DNA from: an alpha proteobacterium L41A
GTDB taxonomy: Bacteria; Pseudomonadota; Alphaproteobacteria; Caulobacterales; Caulobacteraceae
DNA: 63,556 nt
NCBI GenBank assembly: GCA_000335735.1
Contig: AMYY01000019.1
Span: 1-63,556, forward strand
Direction of reading: 5' to 3'
Program-made: the position numbers and the translations under genes
The notes under the pieces: model-generated
Told to the model about the DNA's origin: nothing
Database searches by the model: none
The model's input: the letters and a program-made list of their open reading frames with translations, nothing else
In this document: positions 36,388 to 46,935 of the stretch, piece after piece
Numbering within the stretch: the first letter of the stretch is position 1
Layout: every line of letters begins with the position of its first letter

Positions 36388-36412
36388 GTGCATAGACTGC
36401 ACCTGTTTTACG
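36388..36412 (+). terminator. Terminator-like hairpin after the serine hydrolase
   Basis: GGTGCA-TAGAC-TGCACC is followed by TGTTTTACG. It resembles the hairpin at 34809 in both stem and trailing T-tract. It also lies at the 3' end of the convergent sufE. Confidence 0.6.
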
Positions 36413-36854
36413 ACGGTCGCCCCGCTCCCAGCGCCGCCTCGCGGATGCGGCCGACCATGCTGTTCAGGCCGTTGGCGCGCTGGCGCGTCAGGGCCGAGGG
36501 CAGGCCCAGCCGATCCAGCGCCGCGCGAGCGTCGAAGGTGACGATCTCCGCCGCCGTGCGGCCGGAATAGAGTTTCAGCAGCAGGGCGATATTGCCCTTG
36601 GACAGGGCGCTGTCGCTGTCGGCGGCGAACCACAGCCGCCCGTCGTCCTGCGTCGTCGCCAGCCAGACCTGGGCGGCACAGCCCGGCACCTTGTTGGCCT
36701 CGATGCGGTCGGCCTCGTCCAGCGGGGCCAGCCCCTTGCCCAGTTCGATGACATATTCGATGCGCTGCTCCCAATCGCCCAAGAGGTCGAAATCCTCGGC
36801 CAGTTCGGCCAGGGTCTGGTCCAGGGTGTCGGTCGGGGGCGTGCGGTCGGTCAT
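36408..36854 (-). CDS. sufE: SufE-family cysteine desulfuration protein
   Basis: SufE accepts sulphur from SufS for Fe-S cluster assembly. The 148-residue protein carries the sulphur-accepting Cys59 in NKVPGCAAQVWL. The ELAEDFDLLGDWEQRIEYVIELGKGL opening and a C-terminal helix with RANGLNSMVGRIRE are characteristic. The rest of the suf operon is not in the window. It is divergent from the kinase gene at 37019. Confidence 0.95.
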   Translation of the reverse strand: MTDRTPPTDTLDQTLAELAEDFDLLGDWEQRIEYVIELGKGLAPLDEADRIEANKVPGCAAQVWLATTQDDGRLWFAADSDSALSKGNIALLLKLYSGRTAAEIVTFDARAALDRLGLPSALTRQRANGLNSMVGRIREAALGAGRPS

Positions 36855-37018
36855 GCGCCGCCAGATAGGCCGCGCGGCCGTTAACGACAACCGGCCGTTT
36901 TGTCCCCCGATACTCATGGTGAACGCCGCAATGGGGTTCGCCTCAGGGGGGAGCGGCCTCGCACCGACTCAGCCGCAGCCCTAGTCTGGGCGCAGACGAA
37001 ACCCATGGCCCGCCCTTC

Positions 37019-38695
37019 TTGAAACCCGACGCCCACGCCAGATTCGAGGACGACCCGACGCACGACGCGGCGTGGGGCGCCCCGCTGGTCGCCTTATGGC
37101 ATGCCATCTGGGCGGTGGCGGTCGCGCTGACGGCGCTGGCGGCGCAGATGATGGACGGGCTGAAGGACGCGCCGCTGGCCGCCCTGCTGCTGATGGCCTT
37201 CCCCGGCGTGTTCGGCGTCGTGCTGATGGTGCGCGACAGCGTGGCGCTTAGGCTGGCCGTCATGGGCGGCTGGATCCTGGCGGCCACCGCCTCGGCCGGC
37301 CTGACCGGCGGCGTGACCGGCGCCCTGCCCGGCCTGATCCTGACGCCGCTGGCGGCGGGGATCGCCCTGGATCACGGCGTGCATCACGCTCGCGTCGGCG
37401 CCGATCGGTTGACCCGGATGGGCGCCTTTGCGGTGGCCCTGCCGCTGCTGGCGGGGCTGATCTCGACCTGGCTGAACGGGGCGGAGGCGCAAGCCCCATT
37501 GCTGGCCGCCGTCTCGGGCCTGCTGGCCATGGGCGCGATCATCGCCGCCATGCGCCTGACCTGGAGCGCGCGCCAGCGTCGTCTGGACGAGGCGGAAGGA
37601 CAGGCCGCCCGGATCGCCGCCCTGCTGGAGGATCAGCCGGCCCTGACCCTGCTGCTCGATCCGTCGGGCCGTGCGGTCGCGACCTGGGGCACGCCGCCGC
37701 CCGCCCTGTCGGTGCTGGCGCTGACCGAGCAGGGCCTGATCTCGGCCGTCCATGCGCCGGATCGACCGGCCGTGTCCGCGGCTCTGGCCCGCGCCCTGTC
37801 GGGCCAGTCGGTCGAGGTCCAGTTCACGCCGCGCATCGCCCTGGACCGCCGGGTCGTCATGATCCTGGGCCCGTTCCAGCACGAGACGGACCGCCCGCGC
37901 CTGATCGCCCAGGCGTTCGACGGCACGGCCCAGTTCGCCCGCGAGCTGGGGCTGGAGACCGCCCGCGTGGAGGCCGAGGCCCAGTCGGCCGGCAAGACCC
38001 GCTTCCTGGCCAATATGAGCCACGAGTTGCGCACGCCCCTGAACGCCGTGCTCGGTTTCGCCGACATCATGCGCCAGAAGCTGTTCGGCCCCCTGCCCGA
38101 GCGCTACGCCGGCTACGCCGACGCCATTCACCAAGCCGGCGGCCACCTGCTGGACCTGATCAACGACGTCCTGGACCTGTCCAAGATCGAGGCCGAGCGC
38201 TACCAGCTGGCGATGGAGACGTTCGACGCTCGCGACGCCGTGTCCGCCGCCGTCGCCCTGGTCCGGCTCCAGGCCGACGACAAGGGGGTCGAACTGGCCG
38301 CCGTCCTGCCGTCCGAGCCGATCAAGGTCCGCGCCGACGCCCGCGCCCTGAAGCAGATGGCGCTGAACCTGCTGTCCAATGCGGTTAAGTTCACCCCGGC
38401 GGGCGGCTCTGTCACCATCACCCTGGACGCCGACGGGCCGGACCTGGATCTGGCCGTCTCCGACACCGGCGTCGGCATCGCGCCGCAGGACCTGCAACGG
38501 CTGGGCCGCCCCTTCGAACAGGCCGGCGGCGCCGACCAGAAGGCGCAAGGCACGGGCCTGGGCCTGTCCCTGGTCCGCAGCCTGACCGAACTGCACGGCG
38601 GCCGCATGACCATCGACAGCACCCTGGGCGAAGGCGCCGCGGTGATGATCCGGTTGCCGGTGATGGTGGCGGGGGCAGAAGAGCGAGACGGCTGA
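37019..38695 (+). CDS. Membrane sensor histidine kinase, DivJ/PleC-like
   Basis: The 558-residue kinase has about six hydrophobic segments in its first 185 residues, a PAS-like region (about 200-300), HisKA with FLANMSHELRTPLNAVLGFADIM, and HATPase_c with LNLLSNAVKFTPAGG and GTGLGLSLVRSL. The GPLPERYAGYADAIHQAGGHLLDLINDVLDLSKIEAERY stretch closely follows the DivJ/PleC group that controls DivK and the CtrA pathway. The polytopic N-terminus favours DivJ. The start appears to be TTG 37019 because ATG 37005 leads to an immediate stop. Confidence 0.8.
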   Translation: MKPDAHARFEDDPTHDAAWGAPLVALWHAIWAVAVALTALAAQMMDGLKDAPLAALLLMAFPGVFGVVLMVRDSVALRLAVMGGWILAATASAGLTGGVTGALPGLILTPLAAGIALDHGVHHARVGADRLTRMGAFAVALPLLAGLISTWLNGAEAQAPLLAAVSGLLAMGAIIAAMRLTWSARQRRLDEAEGQAARIAALLEDQPALTLLLDPSGRAVATWGTPPPALSVLALTEQGLISAVHAPDRPAVSAALARALSGQSVEVQFTPRIALDRRVVMILGPFQHETDRPRLIAQAFDGTAQFARELGLETARVEAEAQSAGKTRFLANMSHELRTPLNAVLGFADIMRQKLFGPLPERYAGYADAIHQAGGHLLDLINDVLDLSKIEAERYQLAMETFDARDAVSAAVALVRLQADDKGVELAAVLPSEPIKVRADARALKQMALNLLSNAVKFTPAGGSVTITLDADGPDLDLAVSDTGVGIAPQDLQRLGRPFEQAGGADQKAQGTGLGLSLVRSLTELHGGRMTIDSTLGEGAAVMIRLPVMVAGAEERDG

Positions 38696-38751
38696 AAATG
38701 CACAGCCCGCCACAGCCGAAGCTTGAGCTTATATGCGAGCTTTCTGAAGGC

Positions 38752-39648
38752 CTACGGACACTTCCAAGTGTGGCGGCCGAGATAGCCACTAGACGGCTCT
38801 GACTTGCCTAATCGTCGATCAATGAAGGTCGAATGACGATCATGCGCCCCGATCACTAGCTTACTAGCTTGAGCTACGATCGCATCGTTCATGGCGCGCT
38901 CAATATCCCTGGGCCGTTGCGACGTGAAGGACCACAGCGCGCGGTCGCTGTTGGCAGCTACGAACAAATGCTCGGGTCCTACAGGCAACAGAATAAAGCT
39001 ATCGCCACGGTTCATGCCATTGCTGGTCATGACGGGGTCATCACATGTCAGTAGGCCATGATTGCGATGAGGGACGGCGAGAACGGACCAAGCCATTTCT
39101 GCAAGTCCACGACCAATAGACTGAGAACCAACCAGATTGAGCATCAGCTGCATGCGAGCGACGCTTAGATCATCGCCGCTAGCCTGGCGGAAAAAATCTT
39201 CGGGACTAGCCGGATCGCTTGCACTTCGAAGGTGCTGATACTCGGCGCGATCCTCTTCGGAGAATTTGTGGCTAGTGGAACGGATTTGTTCATCAAACCA
39301 CTCCAGGCGAGCTGGATTTCTGAACAACATCGACATTACGAATATTGTCCAAGCGTTAGTCTGATCCTGACACAGTGGTGCGCCTGGCTCATCCCGCATA
39401 CGGCAGAGAACGGGTGCTGCTGCCTCGTCTATCTGACGCATGGTGTTGAGCTCAATTTGCTCCCGACGTTCTGCGTCCGGTTCTCCCGGCAAGCTATAGA
39501 GGTGCATTTGGAAACCGGTCGCACGTGGCGACCGCCGCTGTAAGTCAAGGCCGCTCCGCTGGCGGGAGTACTCAGTCACCTCTCCGTTTACTGCCCATGC
39601 TTTGAGATAGAACTCAGGCAGGTAATGGTGACGATTCGGAACTGACAT
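38752..39648 (-). CDS. DUF4238 domain-containing protein
   Basis: The 298-residue protein begins MSVPNRHHYLPEFYLKAW, the hallmark of DUF4238. NPARLEWFDEQI and the LLTCDDPVMTSNGMN region follow. The family has no known activity and is scattered through accessory regions of bacteria. Codon use and base composition are less GC-biased than neighbouring core genes, suggesting recent acquisition. It stands alone, convergent with the DivJ-like kinase. Confidence 0.85.
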   Translation of the reverse strand: MSVPNRHHYLPEFYLKAWAVNGEVTEYSRQRSGLDLQRRSPRATGFQMHLYSLPGEPDAERREQIELNTMRQIDEAAAPVLCRMRDEPGAPLCQDQTNAWTIFVMSMLFRNPARLEWFDEQIRSTSHKFSEEDRAEYQHLRSASDPASPEDFFRQASGDDLSVARMQLMLNLVGSQSIGRGLAEMAWSVLAVPHRNHGLLTCDDPVMTSNGMNRGDSFILLPVGPEHLFVAANSDRALWSFTSQRPRDIERAMNDAIVAQASKLVIGAHDRHSTFIDRRLGKSEPSSGYLGRHTWKCP

Positions 39649-39785
39649 CGTGACAGCATATCACGAGCTGGTTACAGGTGGACATTCTGAGAATTGTGTT
39701 CCACTTGTCATCACAGCTATTAGCGGTTCACACCAGATCGCCGCGATGCCGATCGTCGTCTCAAAATCGAAAGTAGCCCAGCCCC

Positions 39786-40646
39786 CTAAACCTGCCCCAT
39801 CGCGAGGAACGCCCTACCCGCCGCGAAGTCGCCGGCTTCGAAGGTGGAGCGGGCGATGCTGCCGTCGCGGAACAGGAATTCGACGGTGAAGACCTCGCGC
39901 GGGTCCAGGGCCGACAGGGCGTCGGCGGCGGCGGCGGGGAACAGCCAGGCCTGACCGGCCGGGCGACCTTCGGGCAACAGCATCGTATCGGCGCTGGTCA
40001 CGCCGGCGGCCCAGAAGGCGCGGCGTTGCGCGGCGGGCGGCAGGTCGTGCGACAGCCACGGACGCGGCGCCACCGTGTGGTCGCGCATCACCAGCCGCAC
40101 CCCGGTCGGCCGCGAGCGCCCCTGCCAGGACACCACGGCGGCCAGTTGATCGGGCCGGTCCATGCCGCCCACCACGCCGAACCGCACGGGCGAGGCGCCG
40201 GTCACGGTCGCCTGCATCAACCGCCAGGTCGGGCGCGCATAGGCCGCGCGATCCGCGCTCCACTTCCGGCGATCACCGGGAAACTCCATCCGCGTCGTGC
40301 GCGACCAGCCGGAAAAGGCGGTCTGGACCCGGCCCTGAACCGTCTTCAGATCGGTGGAGCCGCACGGCGTCGTGTTCGCCCGCGCCCGCGCGCGCTGGGC
40401 CGTCTCGGCCAGTTGCCGGTCGCTGGATCCGGCGCGCAGGGCCGCGCCCCGCGCCTGCCAGGCGGCGGCCGTCAGGGCGGCGGTCAGCTGCGGCTCGAAC
40501 AGGCCGCAGCGGTCGTTGGCAGCCAGCACGAAGCTGCGCTCATAGAAACGGTCCTGCGGCGCGGCGAAGGCGGCGACGGGCGTCGCGGCGATCAGCACGG
40601 CCGACAGGAAACCTCTGGCTTGCCGGGGGGAAAGGCCTATCCTCAT
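39786..40646 (-). CDS. Secreted protein of unknown function
   Basis: The 286-residue protein has a signal peptide (RQARGFLSAVLIAATPVAAFA). The mature protein has two cysteines (DRCGLF, TTPCGS) that could be paired. It has an N-terminal helical half and a C-terminal beta-rich half (AAVVSWQGRSRPTGVRLVMRD, then VFTVEFLFRDGSIARSTFEAGDF). It is divergent from the DUF1491 gene by 55 bp. High-GC codon use shows it is resident rather than part of the low-GC island. Family not recognised. Confidence 0.7.
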   Translation of the reverse strand: MRIGLSPRQARGFLSAVLIAATPVAAFAAPQDRFYERSFVLAANDRCGLFEPQLTAALTAAAWQARGAALRAGSSDRQLAETAQRARARANTTPCGSTDLKTVQGRVQTAFSGWSRTTRMEFPGDRRKWSADRAAYARPTWRLMQATVTGASPVRFGVVGGMDRPDQLAAVVSWQGRSRPTGVRLVMRDHTVAPRPWLSHDLPPAAQRRAFWAAGVTSADTMLLPEGRPAGQAWLFPAAAADALSALDPREVFTVEFLFRDGSIARSTFEAGDFAAGRAFLAMGQV

Positions 40647-40701
40647 GCCCCGACCCTAGCGCGCCAGGGTTGGGGTTCCGTGTTCGAGCAGGGTTAGCGA
40701 A

Positions 40702-41031
40702 TTGCTTCTTTCCAGCGACCTGTGGGTCAGCGCCCTGATCCGCCGCGCCCAGATCGAGGGCGCCTATGCGACCGTGGTCAAGAAGGGCGACGCGCGCGCC
40801 GGTTCGGTCATCGTCAAGGCCTACGACACCTCCACCCGCACCGCCCGCCTGTTCACCGAAGCCTTCGGAACCGACGGCGACCGCCTGTGGATCCAGCCCG
40901 TCACGTCCGACAGCGAAAGCGAGCTGGACGCCTATATCGCCCGGCAGAGGGGATATGACCCGGACCTGTGGGTGGTCGAGATCGAGGACAAGCAGGGGCG
41001 GCACTTCATTACGGAGACGGTGCAGGGGTAG
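40702..41031 (+). CDS. DUF1491 family protein
   Basis: The 109-residue protein reads LSSDLWVSALIRRAQIEGAYATVV, then KAYDTSTRTARLFTEAF and DLWVVEIEDKQGRHFI, the DUF1491 pattern common in alphaproteobacteria. The start is a TTG at 40702; no ATG or GTG is better placed. Function unknown. Confidence 0.88.
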   Translation: MLLSSDLWVSALIRRAQIEGAYATVVKKGDARAGSVIVKAYDTSTRTARLFTEAFGTDGDRLWIQPVTSDSESELDAYIARQRGYDPDLWVVEIEDKQGRHFITETVQG

Positions 41032-41143
41032 GTGCCGATCCTGTCTCCTCTGCTCCAAAGAATGGCCCTGCGTAGGATTACCTGACGGGTTTGGTTGATC
41101 TCTTTGTGGAGACGACTATCACTGCGTGTGGGGAGGGCCCGCT

Positions 41144-41539
41144 ATGCGGATAACGGTGGTGCTATTTACGATCGCTCAGGCGATCCTACTTATCTTTCTT
41201 GGAGTATTCGCTTGGCGAAGCGCACCTTCACTTGCGGGTTGGGAATACAAAGATGTCATAGGGATTTTGCTCACGACCGTAACTGTCGTGATCGCCGTGT
41301 TAGGTGTCCTACTGGCTCTGGCCGCCATTTGGGGGTGGCAAAAAATAACGGAAGAGGCGTCCAAGGATGCCATCAAGGCAACCCAGGAATATCTGCGATC
41401 TGACGAGTTTTATGGGATCGTCGCCGCCATCGTTGGAGACCGACTAAAAGATGACATGCAATCCATTCTACAATCGCGCGTGGTTACCTCCAACGACCGA
41501 ACTGACAATTCTAATCCCGACGAGCCTTGGGAAGAATAG
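41144..41539 (+). CDS. Small membrane protein, first gene of the ImmA/Beta module
   Basis: The 131-residue protein has two transmembrane helices (about 1-24 and 35-62). A cytoplasmic helical tail follows, with acidic end NPDEPWEE. A GGGAGGG ribosome site precedes the ATG at 41144. No domain is recognised. GC content drops here compared with the DUF1491 gene. The ImmA/IrrE gene starts 2 bp after its stop, so the two are one transcription unit and probably act together at the membrane. Confidence 0.75.
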   Translation: MRITVVLFTIAQAILLIFLGVFAWRSAPSLAGWEYKDVIGILLTTVTVVIAVLGVLLALAAIWGWQKITEEASKDAIKATQEYLRSDEFYGIVAAIVGDRLKDDMQSILQSRVVTSNDRTDNSNPDEPWEE

Positions 41540-41541
41540 TT

Positions 41542-42018
41542 ATGAGCGTTGATCAACATTCGTTCCAATCAATACTTCGGCGACATCAAGAGAGCGCGCC
41601 TGTAAAGGTTGGAGAAATCGCAAAAGATCTAGGTCTAAAAATCCTAGTATCTGACCTTCCATTGGGCATTTCCGGGAAGCTATCGAAAGATGATGGACAA
41701 TGGACTATTCGTGTCAATCGCGGGGAAGCAAAGGTCCGTCAGAGATTCACTATAGCTCACGAGATTGCCCACTATGTTCTACACCGGCCCCAGATCGAAG
41801 ATAATCTGGGCTTCGAACTTACAGATGATACATTCTATCGTAGCGGCCTTTCGAAACGGATTGAATGGGAAGCTAATAAACTAGCTGCTGAGATTTTGAT
41901 GCCTTGGCATCTTATTGATCAAGCCACAGCGCGAGAACCATTAACACCACCTGTCTTGGCAGAACTTTTAGAGGTATCTGAAGTGGCTTTACGTATACGT
42001 ATGGGTTTATCGACGTAG
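41542..42018 (+). CDS. ImmA/IrrE-family zinc metallopeptidase
   Basis: The 158-residue protein has the zinc-binding HEIAH motif at 73-77 (RQRFTIAHEIAHYVLH). The third ligand is probably E110 in RIEWEANKLAAEILMP, as in COG2856 peptidases. Such enzymes cut repressors or antitoxins in response to damage. No XRE repressor gene is adjacent, so its target is unclear. It is immediately followed, without a gap, by the Beta-family gene. Confidence 0.92.
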   Translation: MSVDQHSFQSILRRHQESAPVKVGEIAKDLGLKILVSDLPLGISGKLSKDDGQWTIRVNRGEAKVRQRFTIAHEIAHYVLHRPQIEDNLGFELTDDTFYRSGLSKRIEWEANKLAAEILMPWHLIDQATAREPLTPPVLAELLEVSEVALRIRMGLST

Positions 42019-43131
42019 ATGTTAGGCTTAGCAAATTATCTGCCCATCCTACATGTTAGGAAAGCAGAAATCCCTGCTTATGAGATGCTGTCCAATGTCG
42101 ACAAGGATCGAATTTTTCCCCTGATCGCTCTTCAGAAATGGCATCACAAGAACCCTCTATCGTCGTCTTTAGATAAGATTTCCCAAATGGTCGGAGATCG
42201 ACAATTTGCGTGTGATATCATAAAGCCGATTAAACCTAAACATGATCCCGATATTGAGCTGGCAGCCCTAACAGTACCAGATGATGGCTATGTTGCTTGG
42301 CGACGTTTTGCAGCCAAGCATCAGAACATTATCCCCGTTCTTCAACGCCATGGGGGAAAGCCTGCGGACATAAGGCTACAAGCGGAAGGCCTTCTTGAAG
42401 TCAGCGGTAGCTTCGTTGTTCGACTTCGCCGCGATACCAAGTGGAGATTAAACGACCTGCGAGCCTTGAAAGGGTTATCTCTTAATCGGGATAATTTTCT
42501 TCTGGTCGCCGATTACGGACAATTGGACATGAGGACAGACGTCAACATCGCGGCAGCGGAGACGCTTGCAGCGATTGAGAAGTTTGTAGCCATGATTGAT
42601 CTGGAAGACGCCACCATCGCGTTTTCATCGTCCAGTTTTCCTGGAGCGTTCAAGGATATACACCCGCAACGCGAACGCCTTGAAATACGAGAGCGACAAT
42701 TTTACCGCGTCCTCGCCGCTAGCGCACTATCTCAAAAACTAACTTTCCGGCCGATCTATTCTGACCGAGCATCGGTACATGCTGGAAATCGCGGCGGCGG
42801 AGGCCAGGGCCCCGCCCCTAGGGTAGACTATCCAGTATCTGGGCACTGGATATATGAAAGGCGAGAAATAGACGCGATTGATCCCGAACGGGCCGATAAG
42901 GAGAGTTGCTATGTCAACGCAGCCAAAGCCATTCTGGCTTGCGACGACTGGGACAACGATCTGCTCAGCTGGGGAAGCCAAGCAATACGTCGCGCAGCGA
43001 GTATGAATCTCGTGATGCTCGATAGCCCTCAGCGATGGACGTCCGTAAGGATAAATATCCACCTTCATCGACAGACCAACTTCGATGAAGCCCCTCCGCC
43101 CGAACAACACGAAGACGAATGGGTGGACTAG
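42019..43131 (+). CDS. Beta-family protein (PF14350-like)
   Basis: The 370-residue protein begins MLGLANYLPILHVRKAEIPAYEML followed by RIFPLIALQKW. This matches the opening of 'Beta protein' family members, with an expected TIM-barrel-like alternation (IIPVLQRHGG, GSFVVRLRRD, FLLVADYGQLD). Its ATG follows the ImmA stop directly. Its own stop overlaps the stop of the convergent nuclease-like gene. The family is frequent in defence-rich islands but lacks a characterised activity. Codon usage is AT-shifted. Confidence 0.75.
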   Translation: MLGLANYLPILHVRKAEIPAYEMLSNVDKDRIFPLIALQKWHHKNPLSSSLDKISQMVGDRQFACDIIKPIKPKHDPDIELAALTVPDDGYVAWRRFAAKHQNIIPVLQRHGGKPADIRLQAEGLLEVSGSFVVRLRRDTKWRLNDLRALKGLSLNRDNFLLVADYGQLDMRTDVNIAAAETLAAIEKFVAMIDLEDATIAFSSSSFPGAFKDIHPQRERLEIRERQFYRVLAASALSQKLTFRPIYSDRASVHAGNRGGGGQGPAPRVDYPVSGHWIYERREIDAIDPERADKESCYVNAAKAILACDDWDNDLLSWGSQAIRRAASMNLVMLDSPQRWTSVRINIHLHRQTNFDEAPPPEQHEDEWVD

Positions 43132-43795
43132 GCTTTTACCCTTAGCCGAAGATAATCGGGAACCAATCCGAAATCCTGCCCATAGTAATCTGATGACTGA
43201 ATAGCTGTCTCAGCTTTAGAAACGATTAATCCATTCCCACTAATTATTTGTGATGAATTGGTAATTTGAGACCATTTTTGATCTAGAAACCAGTGAACAG
43301 ACTTTTTCTGTTCAGCCTGAGACTTTCTTCTCATTGCAGCAATGAGATCGGCTCGCGCGGTTCGCACCGGACAACCAAGCCATTTCGCGAGCATCTTCGT
43401 TGGAATGATTTCAATAGCAATAGCGGGTGAATAGGCTGAAGAAGGGGCTGGCCGTTTTACAAGTATTGCTCGCTCCTCCTCCAGCACAAGAACTCCTACC
43501 CCATCTGACGTTTTCGATAGAACTTTTGGAAGGTGATTTGGAGAAACTGCGAAATAAACATTCGGAAATGCATGGCAGAGCGCACGAGATTGTCTTTCCA
43601 GTCGGGCCAGGGAATCTCTGGCAGTCTTTATTTCGACGGCTATGGGTGTGCGCCCGCACACAACCAAATCAGCGCGGATACCGAACTGAGGAAGAGGTAG
43701 CTCACTTAGGATTCTCAAAGAAGGGGTCCGTCTGGAACGACGGATAAAATCTACCACAGCCGATTTGGCTAGGGCCTCGGCGGGGCTGTCTGCCA

Positions 43796-43796
<1 letters not shown>
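43128..43796 (-). CDS. sce7726-family nuclease-like protein
   Basis: The 222-residue protein has a PD-(D/E)xK-like core near the N-terminus: E32 (SELPLPQFG), D43 (IRADLVV) and the ExK pair E55/K57 (IAVEIKTA). RLERQSRALCHAFPNVYFAVSP and an LVLEEE strand follow, as in sce7726-type proteins. A C-terminal helical region may bind DNA. The ATG overlaps the lepA TGA by 4 bp, so it may be read from the lepA transcript. It is convergent with the Beta-family gene. Confidence 0.75.
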
Positions 43797-45604
<1,808 letters not shown>

Positions 45605-45773
45605 CCGCGCGCCCCTATCACGCGCGGGCGCCGGGGACCAGACGCGGCACGATCCGCAGCCAGCACGGCCGCGTATTACAGCTTGGCAATGATGGCGTTT
45701 GTCTTTGAGCGCGGCCCTGGGACGCTGTAAGGGAAACGGCCATCGCCTGATCGCTCTTCAAGGACGTTTTTCC

Positions 45774-46925
45774 GTGCTCCAGACGACCCGACCCACACTT
45801 CTGGCCGGCGCGGCCGTTCTCGCCGTCCTGCTGCTGGCCGGCTGCGGCGGCGGAGACGACAAGAAGGCCGACGGCAAGGAGGCGGCCGGCGCGCGCCAGA
45901 CCGTGACCGCGGCGACCGTGAGCCAGATCAACCTGGCCCGCACCGTCAACGCCTCGGGCTCCGTCTCCGCCTGGGAAGAGGTGCCGGTGGCGGCCGAAAC
46001 CGGCGGCCTGACCGCCGTCGCCGTCTATGTGGACGAAGGCTCCTACGTGCGTCAGGGCCAGCCGCTGGTGCAGATGAACGACGTCCTGCTGCGCGCCCAG
46101 TTGCGTCAGCAGCAGGCCCAGGTGCAGCTGGCCCAGGCCAATGTGGCCCGCGACAACGCCGCGCTTGATCGCGCGCAGCAGTTGAAGGAACGCGGCTTTG
46201 TCAGCCAGGCGTCGCTGGATACGGCTCTGGCCAACCAGCGCAGCTCCAACGCCAATCTGGCCGCCGCCCGCGCATCCCTCAGCCAGACCCAGACCCAGCT
46301 GTCACAGGCGACCATCCGCGCGCCCGTCAGCGGCCTGATCATCAGCCGCAGCGTCACCAAGGGCCAGATCATCGCCGCCGGGACCGAACTGTTCCGCATG
46401 GTGCGCGACGGCCGGCTGGAACTGGACGCCCAGGTGCCGGAAACCGAACTGTCGCTGGTCCGCGCCGGTCAGTCCGCGATCGTGACCTCCAGCGAGGCGG
46501 GTCAGACCACCGGCTCGGTCCGCATCGTCACGCCCGAGGTCAATGCGCAGACCCGCCTGGGCCTGGCCCGCATCTCCCTGGCGCCCGGCGCCCAGCTGCG
46601 GCCCGGCATGTTCGCCCGCGCCGAGATCGCCGTCGGCGATCAGCCCGCCCTGGTCGTGCCGTCCTCGGCGGTCGTCTATCGCGAGGCCAAGGCCGGCGTC
46701 TATGTGGTGGGTCAGGGCGATGTCGTCCGCTTCGTCCCGGTCACGACCGGCGTTCGCAGCGGCGACCGCGTCGCGGTCACGGGTGTCCAGGCCGGTCAGC
46801 GCGTCGTGGTCCAGGGCGCAGGCTTCCTGGGCGAAGGCGACCATGTGACGGTGGCCCCGGCGACCGCGGCGCCCCAGCCGGCGACGCCCGCCGCCCCTGC
46901 CCCCGCCGCTGCAGCCGCGCGCTAG
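45774..46925 (+). CDS. RND efflux periplasmic adaptor (membrane-fusion lipoprotein)
   Basis: The 383-residue protein starts at GTG 45774 after AAGGA. The lipobox LLLAGC puts the lipid on Cys24. Biotinyl-lipoyl-like halves (AETGGLTAVAVYVDEGSYVRQGQPL and ATIRAPVSGLIISRSV) flank a coiled-coil hairpin (about 105-180). A beta-barrel and membrane-proximal domain follow, then a Pro/Ala-rich tail. It links the inner-membrane pump encoded 10 bp downstream to an outer-membrane channel not present here. Confidence 0.94.
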   Translation: MLQTTRPTLLAGAAVLAVLLLAGCGGGDDKKADGKEAAGARQTVTAATVSQINLARTVNASGSVSAWEEVPVAAETGGLTAVAVYVDEGSYVRQGQPLVQMNDVLLRAQLRQQQAQVQLAQANVARDNAALDRAQQLKERGFVSQASLDTALANQRSSNANLAAARASLSQTQTQLSQATIRAPVSGLIISRSVTKGQIIAAGTELFRMVRDGRLELDAQVPETELSLVRAGQSAIVTSSEAGQTTGSVRIVTPEVNAQTRLGLARISLAPGAQLRPGMFARAEIAVGDQPALVVPSSAVVYREAKAGVYVVGQGDVVRFVPVTTGVRSGDRVAVTGVQAGQRVVVQGAGFLGEGDHVTVAPATAAPQPATPAAPAPAAAAAR

Positions 46926-46935
46926 GATCGGACCG

